A stretch of 64,000 nt of DNA from Macrophomina tecta (lineage: Eukaryota > Ascomycota > Dothideomycetes > Botryosphaeriales > Botryosphaeriaceae), in NCBI GenBank assembly GCA_024180945.1, contig JAKSGN010000003.1:3658001-3722000 (forward strand), given 5' to 3'. The position numbers and the translations under genes were made by a program. The notes beneath the pieces were generated by a model. That model ran no database searches. It saw only the letters and a list, made by a program, of their open reading frames with translations, and was not told where the DNA came from. Positions 33,118-44,151 of this stretch are shown here, piece by piece (positions within the stretch are counted from its first letter, which is position 1; each line of letters begins with the position of its first letter).

Positions 33118-34191
33118 CTAGAGGCGGCATGGACTTACGAGCTTCAGCGGTTTAGAACGGGCAGACGTTGGCCTGACAGAGCCCACGACATTCGAACGCT
33201 GCAATCTCCGGAATGCCTCACGGATGTGTCGAGGCTCTACCGGTTCGGTCTGGCTGTGTCGCGCAGTAAAAGGTCCGTTGTCGGTATTGATGGCGGGGCC
33301 GTCCTCTTTAAATCGGCTGCGGAATGCCTGTTCCGCGCTCTTGACCCTCAGCGCTTCCTCAGTCAACGTCTGGACCATTTGGAAGGTCAGAAAGCCGAGA
33401 ATATCCATGACATCCTCTCCTACTTTCCCATCAGTGACCACGCCGAGGCCCGACCATTGCCGGAACCTGTTGCGCTTTCTTCGCGTGAAAGTGGCTTGCC
33501 TGGCCTCGGCCCATTCGCAGTATTCCTCTCTGGTCATGTTCTGGGTGCGCTCATCAGCAAGCTTCAGACGCCGCAGCTGCGCCTCATCAGCTTCCGATGT
33601 TTCTTGGCTTTCCACATCCAGTTCCGGAACCTTCTCTGAGAAGTAGCTCGAGACGTCCCAAGGCAGGATGACCCTGGGTCCCTTCAATTTGCGGGATGGG
33701 TCAGAGCTCGCACCATCGAGTGGAAGAGCATCGACTTCTGCGAGATCACCGTCGGCGGCATCTAGAACATCGGCGCCTGCTTTGTCGTCCTTGTCCTTCG
33801 CATTCTTGCGAAGCTCCTTCCATGACAGGAATGTTTGAAGCCGTGATACCTTGTCCTTGTCATGTCGAATGAGGAAAATGATGTCATCGGAAGAGATGAC
33901 CTTGCTACCACGGCGGTGGGCCAGGTCGTTCGAGCGGGAGAGCTATACGAAAGCCTCAATAACAACGCAAGCTGCACATACCCGGCGACTTACAAGCTCG
34001 ACAACTTGTTGCTGCACAATAATCTCAACCAATGATGTTGTCTCCACGGGCGCGTCAGGACTGTCACCAGCTACAAACATCATCTGTTGATAGCAGGCAG
34101 TGTGGAATCGTCAGCGGGGAATGCGGAACACAGGGCTGTAGAACTCTGGGATACTGTACCTGTTGGATTTCGGCGCGGTACTGGTCACCCA
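33118..34191 (-). CDS. spt3: SAGA complex histone-fold subunit Spt3
   Basis: Exons 34191-34159 (MGDQYRAEIQQ), 34083-33994 and 33942-33118; introns of 75 and 51 bases keep phase, giving 315 residues. Spt3 has two histone folds in one chain and, within SAGA, helps load TBP on promoters. The N-terminal fold reads MMFVAGDSPDAPVETTSLVEIIVQQQVVEL then RSNDLAHRRGSKVISSDDIIFLIRHDKDKVSRLQTFLSWKELR. The conserved middle is LPWDVSSYFSEKVPE. The second fold contains REEYCEWAEARQATFTRRKRNRFRQWSGL and DVMDILGFLTFQMVQTLTEEAL. A GTAAGT occurs 6 codons before the stop (after KPLKL), so an unannotated last intron and a slightly different C-terminus are possible. Confidence 0.95.
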
Positions 34192-34802
34192 TTTTTGTGC
34201 GATATCGCTGAAGGGCTGGCAGGTCTTCGTGTTGCGTAGCGAACGGAGCAGGTGGGCGAGACGTGACAGTAAGAAGATATCATTGTAGTTTCTACGGCGG
34301 GACCAATGAGCATCTTGACGGGTACGTCCGCCTCTTTTGTACCACACCACGCGCCAATCAAAAAAAATAGGACACATTAGCATGCCTGCCTCAGCAGCGC
34401 CAGGTGGATGATCGCTGCTGGACCTTGTTATTTACATTGTGCTTGGTTTATTGTGCTGCTGGGTGGTGCGGCTGAGAAATCAGGCATGTAATGTAGTAGC
34501 CGAGCGGGGATTAGAGGTATTCGACGGAAAGCGGAAAAGTGGGCGATGGCCTTCTCTTCGATTACGGACGGACCGCCCGGGCGCAGGGGTCGTGGTCTGC
34601 GCCACTAGGGCTTTACTAGGCCCCATGTGGAAAATCGGTATGCAGATAAGCCCCTATAGGATGGAGCAATCAATCACAGTTCACTGGCCGAAGCGGATTT
34701 TTCCAAGATCTCTGATTGGACTGGACGGCTGCGTGCTAGTCGAAACCTTGTATGCAGTCGCCGCATTGACGGTAAAGGGGATACAAAGTACTGGCGCAAG
34801 TC
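34192..34802. other. Intergenic
   Basis: The promoter side of Spt3 and 3' flank of the next SDR gene. No supported gene. Confidence 0.5.
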
Positions 34803-35843
34803 TTAGCGCAGACCCACTAACTTCTCGCTGAGCTCCCACAGCTTCACTTCCGTCTCGTGGTCACCCTTCGCCCAAGGTGCATAGCCGCAATCTTTCCTCA
34901 TCTGTCCGTCCACTACAGGTGCGGGCTCGGCCTCAGCACAGTCCTCGCAATACAAACCCCCTTTTCCCTCCAAAGCTTGTGCTACCGCGCACCAAACAGT
35001 TGTTGCAGCTCCCTGCTCGGGGCTTTTAAACATGCTGTGGTATAATTTGAAGATTTCTTGCACATCTTCACGTGAACCCTTTGCCATGGCGGTCATAATA
35101 GCTCCGGGATGCACACTGAGGGCGTGGACCGGGTGCGCGGGGTCGGCGCCGTATAGGCGGTCGAGATGGTTCGCGTGTAGTATGTTGGCTGTTTTAGATG
35201 CCCCATACGCTTTCATGCCATCATACCCGCGCCGGGACCAGTCGAGGTCGGTCAAGTCGATCTGGCCATCGCAGTACAGGTTGTTCGCCGCGGACGCGAC
35301 GTTGATAACGCGAGCAGCGTTTCCCGGGCGGGCCGTAGCTTTCAATGCAGGAAGAAGTAGTGAAGTAAGAAGAAAGTGGCCCAAATGATTGATTCCGAAT
35401 TGGAACTCGAATCCATCAACGGTCTTTTCAAAGGTCGTTCCCGTCACGCCCGCGTTGTTGACCAAGACGTCAAGTCGTTGCGATTGACCCAAGAATGCCG
35501 CCGCTGCCTTCCGTACGGAGGCCAAATTGTCAAGAGCAAGCTCTAAGATGTGGATCGCCCCGTGGCCAGGAGAGTCGGCTTCGATGGAAGCTTTGGCCGC
35601 TTCTCCCTTGCTGACAGAGCGCACTCCAAGGTAGATCGTCGCGCCGGTGGCATGCAAGGCACGCGCTGTCTCGAGACCAATTCCAGCAGAGGCACCGGTG
35701 ACTAGCACGACCTTTTCTCCCCATGCGTTGATGAGACCTTCATCCTTGACTATCTGGAGTGCGATTGGCCTGTCATCACCCGGGCCAGCAGGGTTGGTGT
35801 GAAGGTGGGCGTATGGCGCCAGACGGTTGGTAGGAGCAGACAT
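34803..35843 (-). CDS. Retinol-dehydrogenase/WWOX-type short-chain dehydrogenase
   Basis: An intronless frame. From the ATG at 35843 (MSAPTNRLAPY) it encodes 346 residues; an in-frame ATG at 35921 would give 372. A TATATAAA on the minus strand at 35938-35946 lies only 17 bases before the upstream ATG but about 95 before the 35843 ATG, so the shorter form is preferred. Motifs are complete: VVLVTGASAGIGLETARAL (NAD(P) binding), LDVLVNNAGVTG, NHLGHFLLT, INVASAANN and the catalytic YGASKTANI. The C-terminal extension with EDCAEAEPAP is typical of fungal members. It is a soluble NADP-dependent carbonyl or alcohol oxidoreductase; substrate unknown. Confidence 0.9.
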   Translation of the reverse strand: MSAPTNRLAPYAHLHTNPAGPGDDRPIALQIVKDEGLINAWGEKVVLVTGASAGIGLETARALHATGATIYLGVRSVSKGEAAKASIEADSPGHGAIHILELALDNLASVRKAAAAFLGQSQRLDVLVNNAGVTGTTFEKTVDGFEFQFGINHLGHFLLTSLLLPALKATARPGNAARVINVASAANNLYCDGQIDLTDLDWSRRGYDGMKAYGASKTANILHANHLDRLYGADPAHPVHALSVHPGAIMTAMAKGSREDVQEIFKLYHSMFKSPEQGAATTVWCAVAQALEGKGGLYCEDCAEAEPAPVVDGQMRKDCGYAPWAKGDHETEVKLWELSEKLVGLR

Positions 35844-35937
35844 CGCGGGTCGAGAAGTAGTAACCGGAGGAATTTGACTGACGCGAGAATAGATTGGTGA
35901 TAGCGGCCTCATGGTATACATGCGAGTTCAACTTCTT

Positions 35938-35946
35938 TTTTATATA
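35938..35946 (-). promoter_or_regulatory. TATA box of the retinol-dehydrogenase-type SDR
   Basis: TATATAAAA on the minus strand. It is placed correctly for translation from 35843 and too close for translation from 35921. Confidence 0.6.
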
Positions 35947-37996
35947 CACCGGAGAGTTGCGTTGATTGATGCGGTTGTCGTCCGTAACTTCGGGGTTAAG
36001 GCCACTTAGTCCGTGATTCGGCTCAAGTGCGCATCCACTGAGCACGGATACTCAGAATTTCAGGCACCGATTTTGTACTTCTAGCACTCGTTGTCTCCTC
36101 CAAAGCTGAAAAATGGGAACTTGACCCGGCAAAGAGGGCGGGATCCGGCATCGTCAAGAGGCTGGAGAAAAATATTACATGTGCAAGGGCGACCTCCCGA
36201 TGGAACGAATGGATTATATATGTGCTCTGAATGTGGCCATCGAAGTTCTAATCATAGTACGGCTTTTCGGTTAAAAAAAGCAGTTCCGTGCACCAACGGT
36301 TGTCGTGTCCGCATTCGGTTTTCGAGCCACGCACGGCAGCAACACATCTACCCGTTTTTCGTCCGAACACGATGATATCATGCGCAAGATCCCGTTCCAC
36401 AAAGAATATCTAATACCTTGGAAAAGGGAGGGAGTATGCAGCCCTTCCTGCTGCCGTCCCTCAATCCGTTCATGATGATATAAAAAATTCGAGGAAGATA
36501 TTTCTCCGATCGGAAATCGCGATGGGCTCATATGCGTCCGCGCGGTATCTACGGACTACCGCAGCTCTCGCAATTGTATCTCGCATCTCCCAGCTACCTG
36601 CTTCCCGTCATCGAAACATATAATGCCGCTCGGGGCTCGAGATTTAGGCTGGCTCTCTATTGGTTTTCCCTCGGATATAAGAAAGGAGGTCGATCTTAAT
36701 TGTGATGCTACGGAGGAATCTCTCAATGTCGGCATTTAAGCCAAAGCCTTTTGCAAGCGTTGATAGAGCTGTACTCAGTTTCGACCCCATTGGTATTCAA
36801 TGTCCCGGTGAGGACAGGCACAGCAGCCTTGGCGGACCCTTACATGTATCAGCCATCAGTCTGGCACTCACTAAAGCTGCCGAAGCCACCACAAGCATCA
36901 TATCCTCTTCCGACAAGACGCTTGACCACGCGAAGCAAAATTTATCTGGCCAATCACGTAATAAACTGCAAGAGAAATCGGAAACGAGTACAGGACGCCC
37001 TGGCACTGACTTATATACACGACACCGACTACACTTGTGAACAGAGTTGCTTGGGAACTGTCGAACCCGGTGCAGAAGACTTACGGGTATACCAGGGCGG
37101 AGGTGATTTAGGCATATTTTGCCAGCACATAGTATGTGAGAAATTTCTGCAGAAACATCTAGTAGAGGGCACGATCTTTTTTTTTTTTTTTGTATGGTTA
37201 ATATCTGGCATGGCTGTGTAGAAGGCCAAGGAACTCTGTGCTGTTTTCTGAAGATGGAATTCCGAACTTGTGTATTTAAGAACTTCAGTCGCTGCAAGCA
37301 TATTCAGGTGTGTGATTCCATCCTAATACTGCACAGGCACTCGATTTTCGTGCTCTCCTTCAACGTGTCCATTTCTCCGATCGGATTTGATAAGCCATCT
37401 TCAGGAGTTCCTGCAAAAGTATTCCCTTACACGGTCGCTTTAGTGGGACGCAAGGGCACAGGCGTTTGGGCTGCTCAAGTTCATCTCCGGGTGATTGCGG
37501 CGTGCGGAGATTCTGATTGGTCGCATCGTACATTCTTGCATCGTGACGCTTTCTCAGGAGCAAGATGGTCTTTCCCAGCTTATTAATACGTACTGTACAA
37601 TTGTACCCTGCACTGTATGCCTGCATCCGTGGCCGAAACCAGCCGGCCGCAGAATCCGTGTCTCACCGGATGATTTCATCTGTCCCGTCGAGGAATAAGA
37701 GTCAAAACATCCTGCACGCGAGATTACGGCGATGCCAGTAGGAGCAAGGGTGGCCACGAGATCTCTCCATTCTAATCCTGCTTCTCGAGGAAAGCCGCTC
37801 ACCCCTGGGAGGCCGCTTCGCTGTCCCCCAGCCCAGGAACCACCCTTGCTTAGATATTTGGTTTGGCAATCACGATTAGCATGTTAAGATGAAAGTCCGA
37901 CCGAAGTACTTTGCACACCGTTCATCTATCGATGGATTCTCTTCCAGATACGCACCGCTATCTATAAAGTGTACGCATGACAAGGTATAGGGGGTC
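35947..37996. other. Gene-poor interval
   Basis: Open frames at 36091-36375 (with a CSECGHR...VPCTNGC stretch) and 36751-37221 show no dependable family match or splice structure. A T15 tract lies at 37177-37191. No supported gene. Confidence 0.45.
37177..37191. repeat. Poly(T) tract, 15 bases
   Basis: An uninterrupted T run in intergenic DNA. Confidence 0.9.
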
Positions 37997-39559
37997 TCAA
38001 TCTTCCTTATCAAAGCACATGCCCTCGAACCACCGCGAAGCACTTACACATCGGGTATCTATCACCCTCCAAAACAAGTTCGCAGCCCAGAGGACAATGA
38101 AAATAGTAACGCAGCTGCCGAGGCAGAATCCGAAAAGCCATCCTCCCATTGTTTCAAACCCGACAATCGCCCAGATACTTGGTGTGATATACATTCCTAC
38201 CATATGAATAACCGGTCCATGGCATATGTAAAGTGAATAGCTGATTTTTCCAAGGTACTGGGGCACGGAGTGGTTGAATATTGTCTGTAGAACAGGTGTC
38301 CAAGAAACAGACATAACCAGAAGGGCGGAGCCGATCCCATGAACGAAGCGCTTTGGGTCCGAGATACTCTTGGGTACGAGGTACGGCATAAATGAATATC
38401 CGGTCGATGTTTCGTAGCGGTGATTCGGCGCGGCGAAAAAGTAGATGGCAATGACAAACAGGAAAACCCGAAGGACCACGCGGGCGGTGGGGTTGCGGAA
38501 CAAGCGCGACATCGTTCGGGCCGGAGAAGATGCAAGCGATGTTGGCCAACTGGGTTTCTCGAGGAGCATTTCCATCAGCTCCATCTCCTCCTCAACGCTC
38601 GGCCGGTTGTATGGCGAATGACCTTCAAGCCTGACGGGGCCCCCCTGTACACTCTGTCCCTCCTCTGCCTCGGAAGCAATGAGATATCCCTCGGCCAGCA
38701 TGGCGCCCAGAACAAATTGAATGCACTCCCACCGGTCCCAATAAACGCAGAAAATGATGATGGTAACCATCAGGGCAAGCCGCCAGGGAGCGCGGCACCT
38801 CAGTAGCCCCAGGAGTGCTAGAGTAACAACAAGACTGCCACGCATCTCCATCGGAACAGTCCACAAGTGCGGATCGTACTGATTGTAGTATGGTTGCCAG
38901 TAAACGTGATTGTAATACGACCATATGTTTGTCAAGCCCATGAACTGGCTCCACCAATCCGCGAGCTGTGCCCCCAAGCTCGGCAGCCTTATGTGATGGT
39001 TATCGGCTTGGAAGATGTAGGGCATTGCAACGTATTGCCTGGCCGGCTCCCAAAGCCCAATTCGTATGGTGCACATTGTGATGAATGTGGAGGCCAGAGC
39101 AGGTAAGTACAGCCGGATTCCCCGCCGGAAAAGGGACGAAGTTAGGGTCAAGTAGACCTGCTCGTGTTGACGAGGTCTCCGGCGCGCTAATTTAATAGCT
39201 TTTGCGGATGACACGTACCCGCCGACCACGAAGAAGAGCGAGACCATGGCATGTCCTGAATATATGAGCCTCAGCGGAGGAATCTGAAGGATGCGGCGAT
39301 TGGAAGGACCGTCTCCCCATCCATACTCAACCCAGCCATGATACGTCCACATCAAGTGCCCAAGAAAGACAAACAAGGCCGCTGTTCCACGGAGGCCATC
39401 GAGGTAAGCTGTGCGCGGAGACTTTCCGGGTGCCTTTGCGGTCGGTGTCATGTCTGACGAGGCCGTCCTTGCTGCAACGTATGCCTGCACGAAGCTTGGT
39501 GTGCAGGCCCAGAAAAGCCTTCCTGTGAGCCACCTGAGGCTGTCAAGGGTGCCGGTCAT
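37997..39559 (-). CDS. Acyltransferase-3 family membrane protein
   Basis: A single exon of 520 residues. Acyltransferase-3 (OafA/YrhL-like) proteins are multi-spanning enzymes that move acetyl or other acyl groups onto sugars or small molecules. Signatures are RTAYLDGLRGTAALFVFLGH at the start of the domain (His in the first helix is the presumed catalytic base), then a GHAMVSLFFVVGGYVSSAKAI helix, FRRGIRLYLPA, LWTVPMEMRGSLVV, and a final KISYSLYICHGPVIHMVGMYI helix pair. About ten hydrophobic segments are visible. A GTAAGT occurs near the end, but reading through it gives the usual fungal C-terminus (SASRWFEGMCF), so no intron was called. It is divergent from the glycosyltransferase gene, with 470 bases between starts, suggesting both may act on one glycan or glycolipid. 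Confidence 0.9.
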   Translation of the reverse strand: MTGTLDSLRWLTGRLFWACTPSFVQAYVAARTASSDMTPTAKAPGKSPRTAYLDGLRGTAALFVFLGHLMWTYHGWVEYGWGDGPSNRRILQIPPLRLIYSGHAMVSLFFVVGGYVSSAKAIKLARRRPRQHEQVYLTLTSSLFRRGIRLYLPALASTFITMCTIRIGLWEPARQYVAMPYIFQADNHHIRLPSLGAQLADWWSQFMGLTNIWSYYNHVYWQPYYNQYDPHLWTVPMEMRGSLVVTLALLGLLRCRAPWRLALMVTIIIFCVYWDRWECIQFVLGAMLAEGYLIASEAEEGQSVQGGPVRLEGHSPYNRPSVEEEMELMEMLLEKPSWPTSLASSPARTMSRLFRNPTARVVLRVFLFVIAIYFFAAPNHRYETSTGYSFMPYLVPKSISDPKRFVHGIGSALLVMSVSWTPVLQTIFNHSVPQYLGKISYSLYICHGPVIHMVGMYITPSIWAIVGFETMGGWLFGFCLGSCVTIFIVLWAANLFWRVIDTRCVSASRWFEGMCFDKED

Positions 39560-40027
39560 TGCCAGGCCGAAGGAGTGCAGTCGGGCGCAGCCGAGACTTT
39601 GGACGAAAGCAGGGAGCGATGGACCTGGGCGGGTAGAAAGACTGAGGAGCTATAGCTGAAGTGGAGTATCGACGAGGACAGTTTTCCAAAGACTTATCCA
39701 TATGAATAGTACTGATTGGGAATAGTTGCTTCATTCCAATGCGGTGTGCAGTCGTGCGGTCGCCCCCGAAGGGGCAGAAGGCTCGTTAAATGGGAGCCGA
39801 GGAACGGAAGCAGTTTGTCATTCCAATGCCACGGAAATTTCGCAACGAACTGTGCCCCTTTGGTCAACAAAAGCAACAAGAAGCCGATTGTTAAGCGAAA
39901 TGCCGCTGCTTGTTTTCCTTGGCTTGCTTGTCCCGTCAGGTCCGTCTTTCAACCCATCCGCCTCGGCTTATTTCTTCTGTCTGATATATTCGGTCCTGCC
40001 TTCATGTTGCACTGCCAGCTTCGGAGT

Positions 40028-41400
40028 ATGGATATGCTCCGACCACAGTCTTTCAACCCAAGATCCCTGATTCCCATTGGCGCTGTGTTTTTCGTTATTT
40101 GGTTGATCTTGCAAAGCTGCTCGGTGTCTTCAGTGTCAACCAAAGTCATATCGGGAAAGCATAAGATCCTGGAGCGCAATTGGTCGGTATTGGCCAAGGA
40201 CTCACCGCTGGAGGGTCCCTCTCCTGACTTCAAGAAGCCGCCTGGCGTCAGGATCGTCGGGCTCGTTTTCTACGGAAGGAGAGAGACCGTCTCCGTACTC
40301 GATTGCTATCTGCAAGTGAGTTCTGAGAGCAGCATGGAGCGACATACCCAAGCTGACATGATACGAACAGCGAAACCTTGCAGTGAATGGCGGCCTCCTA
40401 GATGAGGTCGTATTCGTCGCTCGTACGAACGATACAGCAGACCTGGCTTGGCTGGACTCCCGTGTAGCTACCGTGCCACAGTATCGGCGCCAGAATGTCA
40501 CTTTTGAGTGGCATGACTACTCGGGCGCATATGGCGAGATTGATCCTCACAGCCTCTATATCAAGATGGACGATGATGTTGTGTTTATTGAAGACACGGC
40601 CATCCCCACCCTGGTCGAGACCAAACTGGAGCACCCGGAGTACTTTCTCATCTCCGCCAATGTTATCAACCAGTCACCGCTTGCTTGGGTACACCGTCAC
40701 CTTGGTGCCCTCCGACCCTATCTCCCAGAGCTCTCCCGGCCCTATCCGTCTCAGAATTTCAGCCAGTCACAGTGGCGTGCATCACATTTGCCGAACTGGG
40801 AGACTCCGCCTGGCTTGGGCCCGCAAGGGTGGACGCCTGATGACAACTTCAACCCGCCGTTCGAGGGCCACCGCTGGCTCCCTCTTGCGCCTGGAACACA
40901 AGAGTCTCCCTCTGTGGATACCACCCCTGTCCATGCTATCGACTATGACTACGGCCGGGGATGGTGGTGGTGGCCGGCCGGCGCCCAGCTTCACTACAGC
41001 TTTCTATCCCGCGTTGAAGACCGCACACTCTGGCGCTACAAATTCCGCACTTGGGATTACGAGTACCTGCGGCTTGGCATACAATTTGTCGCTATTTGGG
41101 GCTTGGACCTGATAGCCAGTAAACCCATTCCTGCAGACGATGAACAACATTTGAGCGTCGTCATGCCTTTCTTGACGAAAAGACGTAAGCCAAATCTTGT
41201 CCGTCGCGTTTCATGAAATTTCCAGGGCTGATAATGATTCCGCAGATGCGGTGGTCGATGGCCGTGGACTCGTCGCTCATTATTCTTTCAACCTCCAGCA
41301 CGATGGCATTAGCAAGACGGATATATTAGACCGATACCGAGCCTTTGCAAAGGAAAATATCTGCATTCAAGGGAGTTCAACAGAAACGGGTCTTTTCTAG
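40028..41400 (+). CDS. Putative type II membrane glycosyltransferase with DDD motif
   Basis: Exons 40028-40315, 40371-41184 and 41246-41400; introns of 55 and 61 bases keep phase, giving 418 residues. A start at 40004 would add eight residues. A short cytosolic end is followed by one anchor helix (SLIPIGAVFFVIWLILQSC), a stem, then RIVGLVFYGRRETVSVLDCYLQRNL, LDEVVFVARTND and YIKMDDDVVFIED (D163-D165). This layout matches Golgi GT-A enzymes in which Asp residues hold the metal-sugar nucleotide. The C-terminal part (GWWWWPAGAQLHYSFL, VAHYSFNLQHDG) belongs to a conserved fungal protein whose donor and acceptor are not known to me. It diverges from the acyltransferase-3 gene. Confidence 0.72.
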
Positions 41401-42574
41401 CGTATTTTATCCCTTTTTTTTTTTTTTTTTTTTTTGGGTCAGCTCCGCATGAACTATTCTCATCTCATGCATCGAGTTGCTGAAGCCGTGCAATACTGAG
41501 ACAGGAAACTCTATGAAACCCCGGGGTTCACCTCCTGCAGGGGCGTATTAGTCCTCAGAACCTTTTCAGTATACTCTGGACCGCTGCCTTTACGTTCGGG
41601 AAGTTGGTCTTGGCGTTGCCGACTCACCTATTACAGCTGAGAGCCTTCTTTACCTATGTAGCCGGTACCTGCATAGACGCTTTTGCTTACATCACCTGTT
41701 TGCCCCGCTATTAGTGAATCAAAGGATATAGGATTACTGGCTGTGAGCGGACGGGCAGCACGGGGGCCTACGGTGAATAGCAGGGTCCAACCTCGAGCTA
41801 ATACTCACCTGTCCCTTTTCTCTTCACACTAGTGTAAGTCTTCTAGTAGGCAAGGTAATGGCAGAGAATTTTGGCGCTATTGTCAGCGCTGTTGCCTTCC
41901 CTAAACCAGCAGCGAATAGGAGCGAGTTTTTGCTGTTGTTGAGATACGCACCCGACGAAATTTCAGCACTTGCAGACGAGCCCAACAATTCTGAATACTG
42001 CTGATGTCCGCCTGGGAGAACTGTTCAACATCCCAGGATATAGAGGAGGCACGGCCCTTGATACTCTCGAGCGGTACAAAGAGCTCTGATATCATGATCA
42101 AGAAAGAACCAGGATCTTTGCGGAGGCCAGTCGGACGAAGAGGACAAATTCTCTGACGCCCACGACCACTACGAAATCTTCTTTCATTAAGCCAACTGCA
42201 AACGCACATTTTAAATTTATAACCATTCGATGTATGCACGGCCGGTCCGTCATTGTGTTAGGGGAAGGAGACAGGATCAGCCGAACAGTGCTCGGCGGGT
42301 TTGGTAAACCCCTCCGTGCATTGCGCGCTGAAGCACCACACCACACACAGCAATCAGGCTCCCATGCCTAAAAAGTAACATTGCAGCAAAGAACCCACCG
42401 AGTATACTGGTATTATAAGATCATACATGTATATATATATGCGAAAGAGGGCACTTGACTGGTGTCTTCTAACACTGCGATCCCTGCAAATTGCCACATA
42501 TTGGCAGATCCGCTTCTTTTGTGCAGTTGTATCTCTCCTCAACTCCGGAGAACTCCAGAAGTCCGGCGCCAATA
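41401..42574. other. Intergenic with T22 tract
   Basis: A run of 22 T at 41414-41435 starts 13 bases after the glycosyltransferase stop. The remainder has no supported gene. Confidence 0.5.
41414..41435. repeat. Poly(T) tract, 22 bases
   Basis: The longest homopolymer in the window, just beyond the glycosyltransferase stop codon. Confidence 0.92.
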
Positions 42575-43433
42575 ATGCTTCATGAGAGTGGTCTCTCCAA
42601 GGAAATTTCCAAGGCTACTAGTCCTGCAAATAAAGCGCAAACGCTGCCAGACCTACCGAGCGCTTTGCACGGCTGGCGCCTACACACCGTAGTATCAGGG
42701 TATTTGCAACTGCTCCCAGGTGGGATCCTCCGCTGCTAGCAAGACGCCAACCCTATGCCTCGCCCTCTTCTGTTCCGCGCTTGAAACTACCATCGTCGCC
42801 GCCAGTCTGTCCGCGCTCGCCTCTCACTTCAACGACTTCCCACGCTCACAATGGATCGTCACCGCGTACCTGGTAACATATTCTGGTTTCCTCCCGGTAT
42901 TTACCAAGCTTTCGGACATCTTTACCCAGCGCACTATACTGCTTTTCGGGCTCAGTTTCTTCGCGCTCTTCAGCGGGCTGTGCGCCTCCAGCAAGAGCAT
43001 GACACAGCTCATCGTTTTCCGAGCGCTACAGGGGCTTGGTGGCTCGGTAATATTCAGTCTGACATTGTTTCAATCCAATGATGGGCCTTCAAACGCTCCA
43101 CCTGACGTTCCATCTGGATTTATTCCCGTTCCGAATCACCGGCCCACTCCCATTCTTGACGCCTTCGCGAAGCTTCCCGAGCACCTTGGCGGGTATGTTG
43201 CCTCGACATCCTCCGCTCTGTCACTCAGCCTCCGCCTTTGGGGCCTTGTGGGGCGGGTCGAATATGAGCTTTCTCGGCTGCTGCAAGCAACTCGCATCGT
43301 TGAGGACAAATTCCCACTTGCTCAAGTTGGAGCCCCTGGAGTAATGCCGCAGATGATCGTGAGCATGCGCCAGGAAATGGATGCTGTTCTGGAAACTGTG
43401 AGGAATACCAAAAGTAGCTGTGTAGTAGTTTGA
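42575..43433 (+). pseudogene. Truncated MFS transporter joined to an unrelated tail ending in CVVV
   Basis: Start MLHESGLSKEISK at 42575. A probable 40-base intron (42701-42740, GTATTT donor, TAG acceptor) joins GWRLHTVVSG to LCLALFCSALETTIVAASL. The first about 130 residues are the opening helices of a DHA2-type major facilitator: SQWIVTAYLVTYSGFLPVFTKLSDIF (motif A region), RTILLFGLSFFALFSGL, LIVFRALQGLGGSVIFSLTL. The transporter sequence then ends abruptly. In the same frame comes PPDVPSGFIPVPNHRPTPIL and a soluble-looking segment of about 100 residues, ending TKSSCVVV. CVVV fits the CaaX pattern for prenylation. At least eight membrane helices are missing, so no transporter can be made. 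Either two gene remnants are joined by a deletion, or this is a chimera that is still expressed. Confidence 0.6.
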
Positions 43434-44151
43434 GGTGGGGCAAGAGGGGGAGGGTTGGAACTGGTCTCATCTAAGGGGCTGATGTGTGTTAGGCATGAAC
43501 AAATCAAGACAGCTGGATGGTCAGGCTCTAGCCCTTGCAATGAAATTGCTATTCTACCCTAACAATTGACCAGAAAATAGCTTTACGAACGTTGCTGATC
43601 AGGTAGTAGTTCCGTGCTTTATTTTCAGATTTTTGGTTAACCCGCCGGGAGAAACAAAAACCCGCCGAACCAATGACAACACTTGAAAGACACACCATAC
43701 GGAGCTAGTACGGATGCCGCTGGATGGTATGTGTATACATCATCGAGTTGAGAAAGCTCCCCTGTAACCTGCAAGAACATTCTGATGGACCTAATCGGCA
43801 TTCTTCAGCCGTCTCACAAGTGCTATTTAATTTCATCAACGGACAGCTCTATCTTCATCCGTACCATGCGCACCCCTGCACCAATCCACATTCGCAGTTT
43901 TGCATGGTGTACCAAAACATGCAGACGGGTCTGCTAAGAGCGTCTGCAACTTTCCTAACCCCACGTCTACTTTGCCCGCTGTTGATGCGAGTAAAGTGTA
44001 AAGTGACATTTGGCTTCCAAATCGTCTCGCAAAGGATATTTGCTGGTGTATCGGTGCCAGAGCAGCGGCTCGCTCCGCCCACGTCAAGGCCGCTGCGGTC
44101 GCGCCTCGTAAGAGGGCAGGAAAGGTCGAAGAAAAAGAAGGGCCAGAGAAA
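43434..44151. other. Intergenic
   Basis: No supported gene between the truncated transporter and the SDR 3' end. Confidence 0.5.

Noticed and set aside
36091..36375. Cys-containing 94-codon frame resembling a zinc finger
   Set aside because: Cys spacing does not match a known finger and there is no supporting gene structure.
38000..38045. GTAAGT near the acyltransferase-3 C-terminus as an intron donor
   Set aside because: Reading through gives the usual family end and a stop; no suitable acceptor and exon follow.
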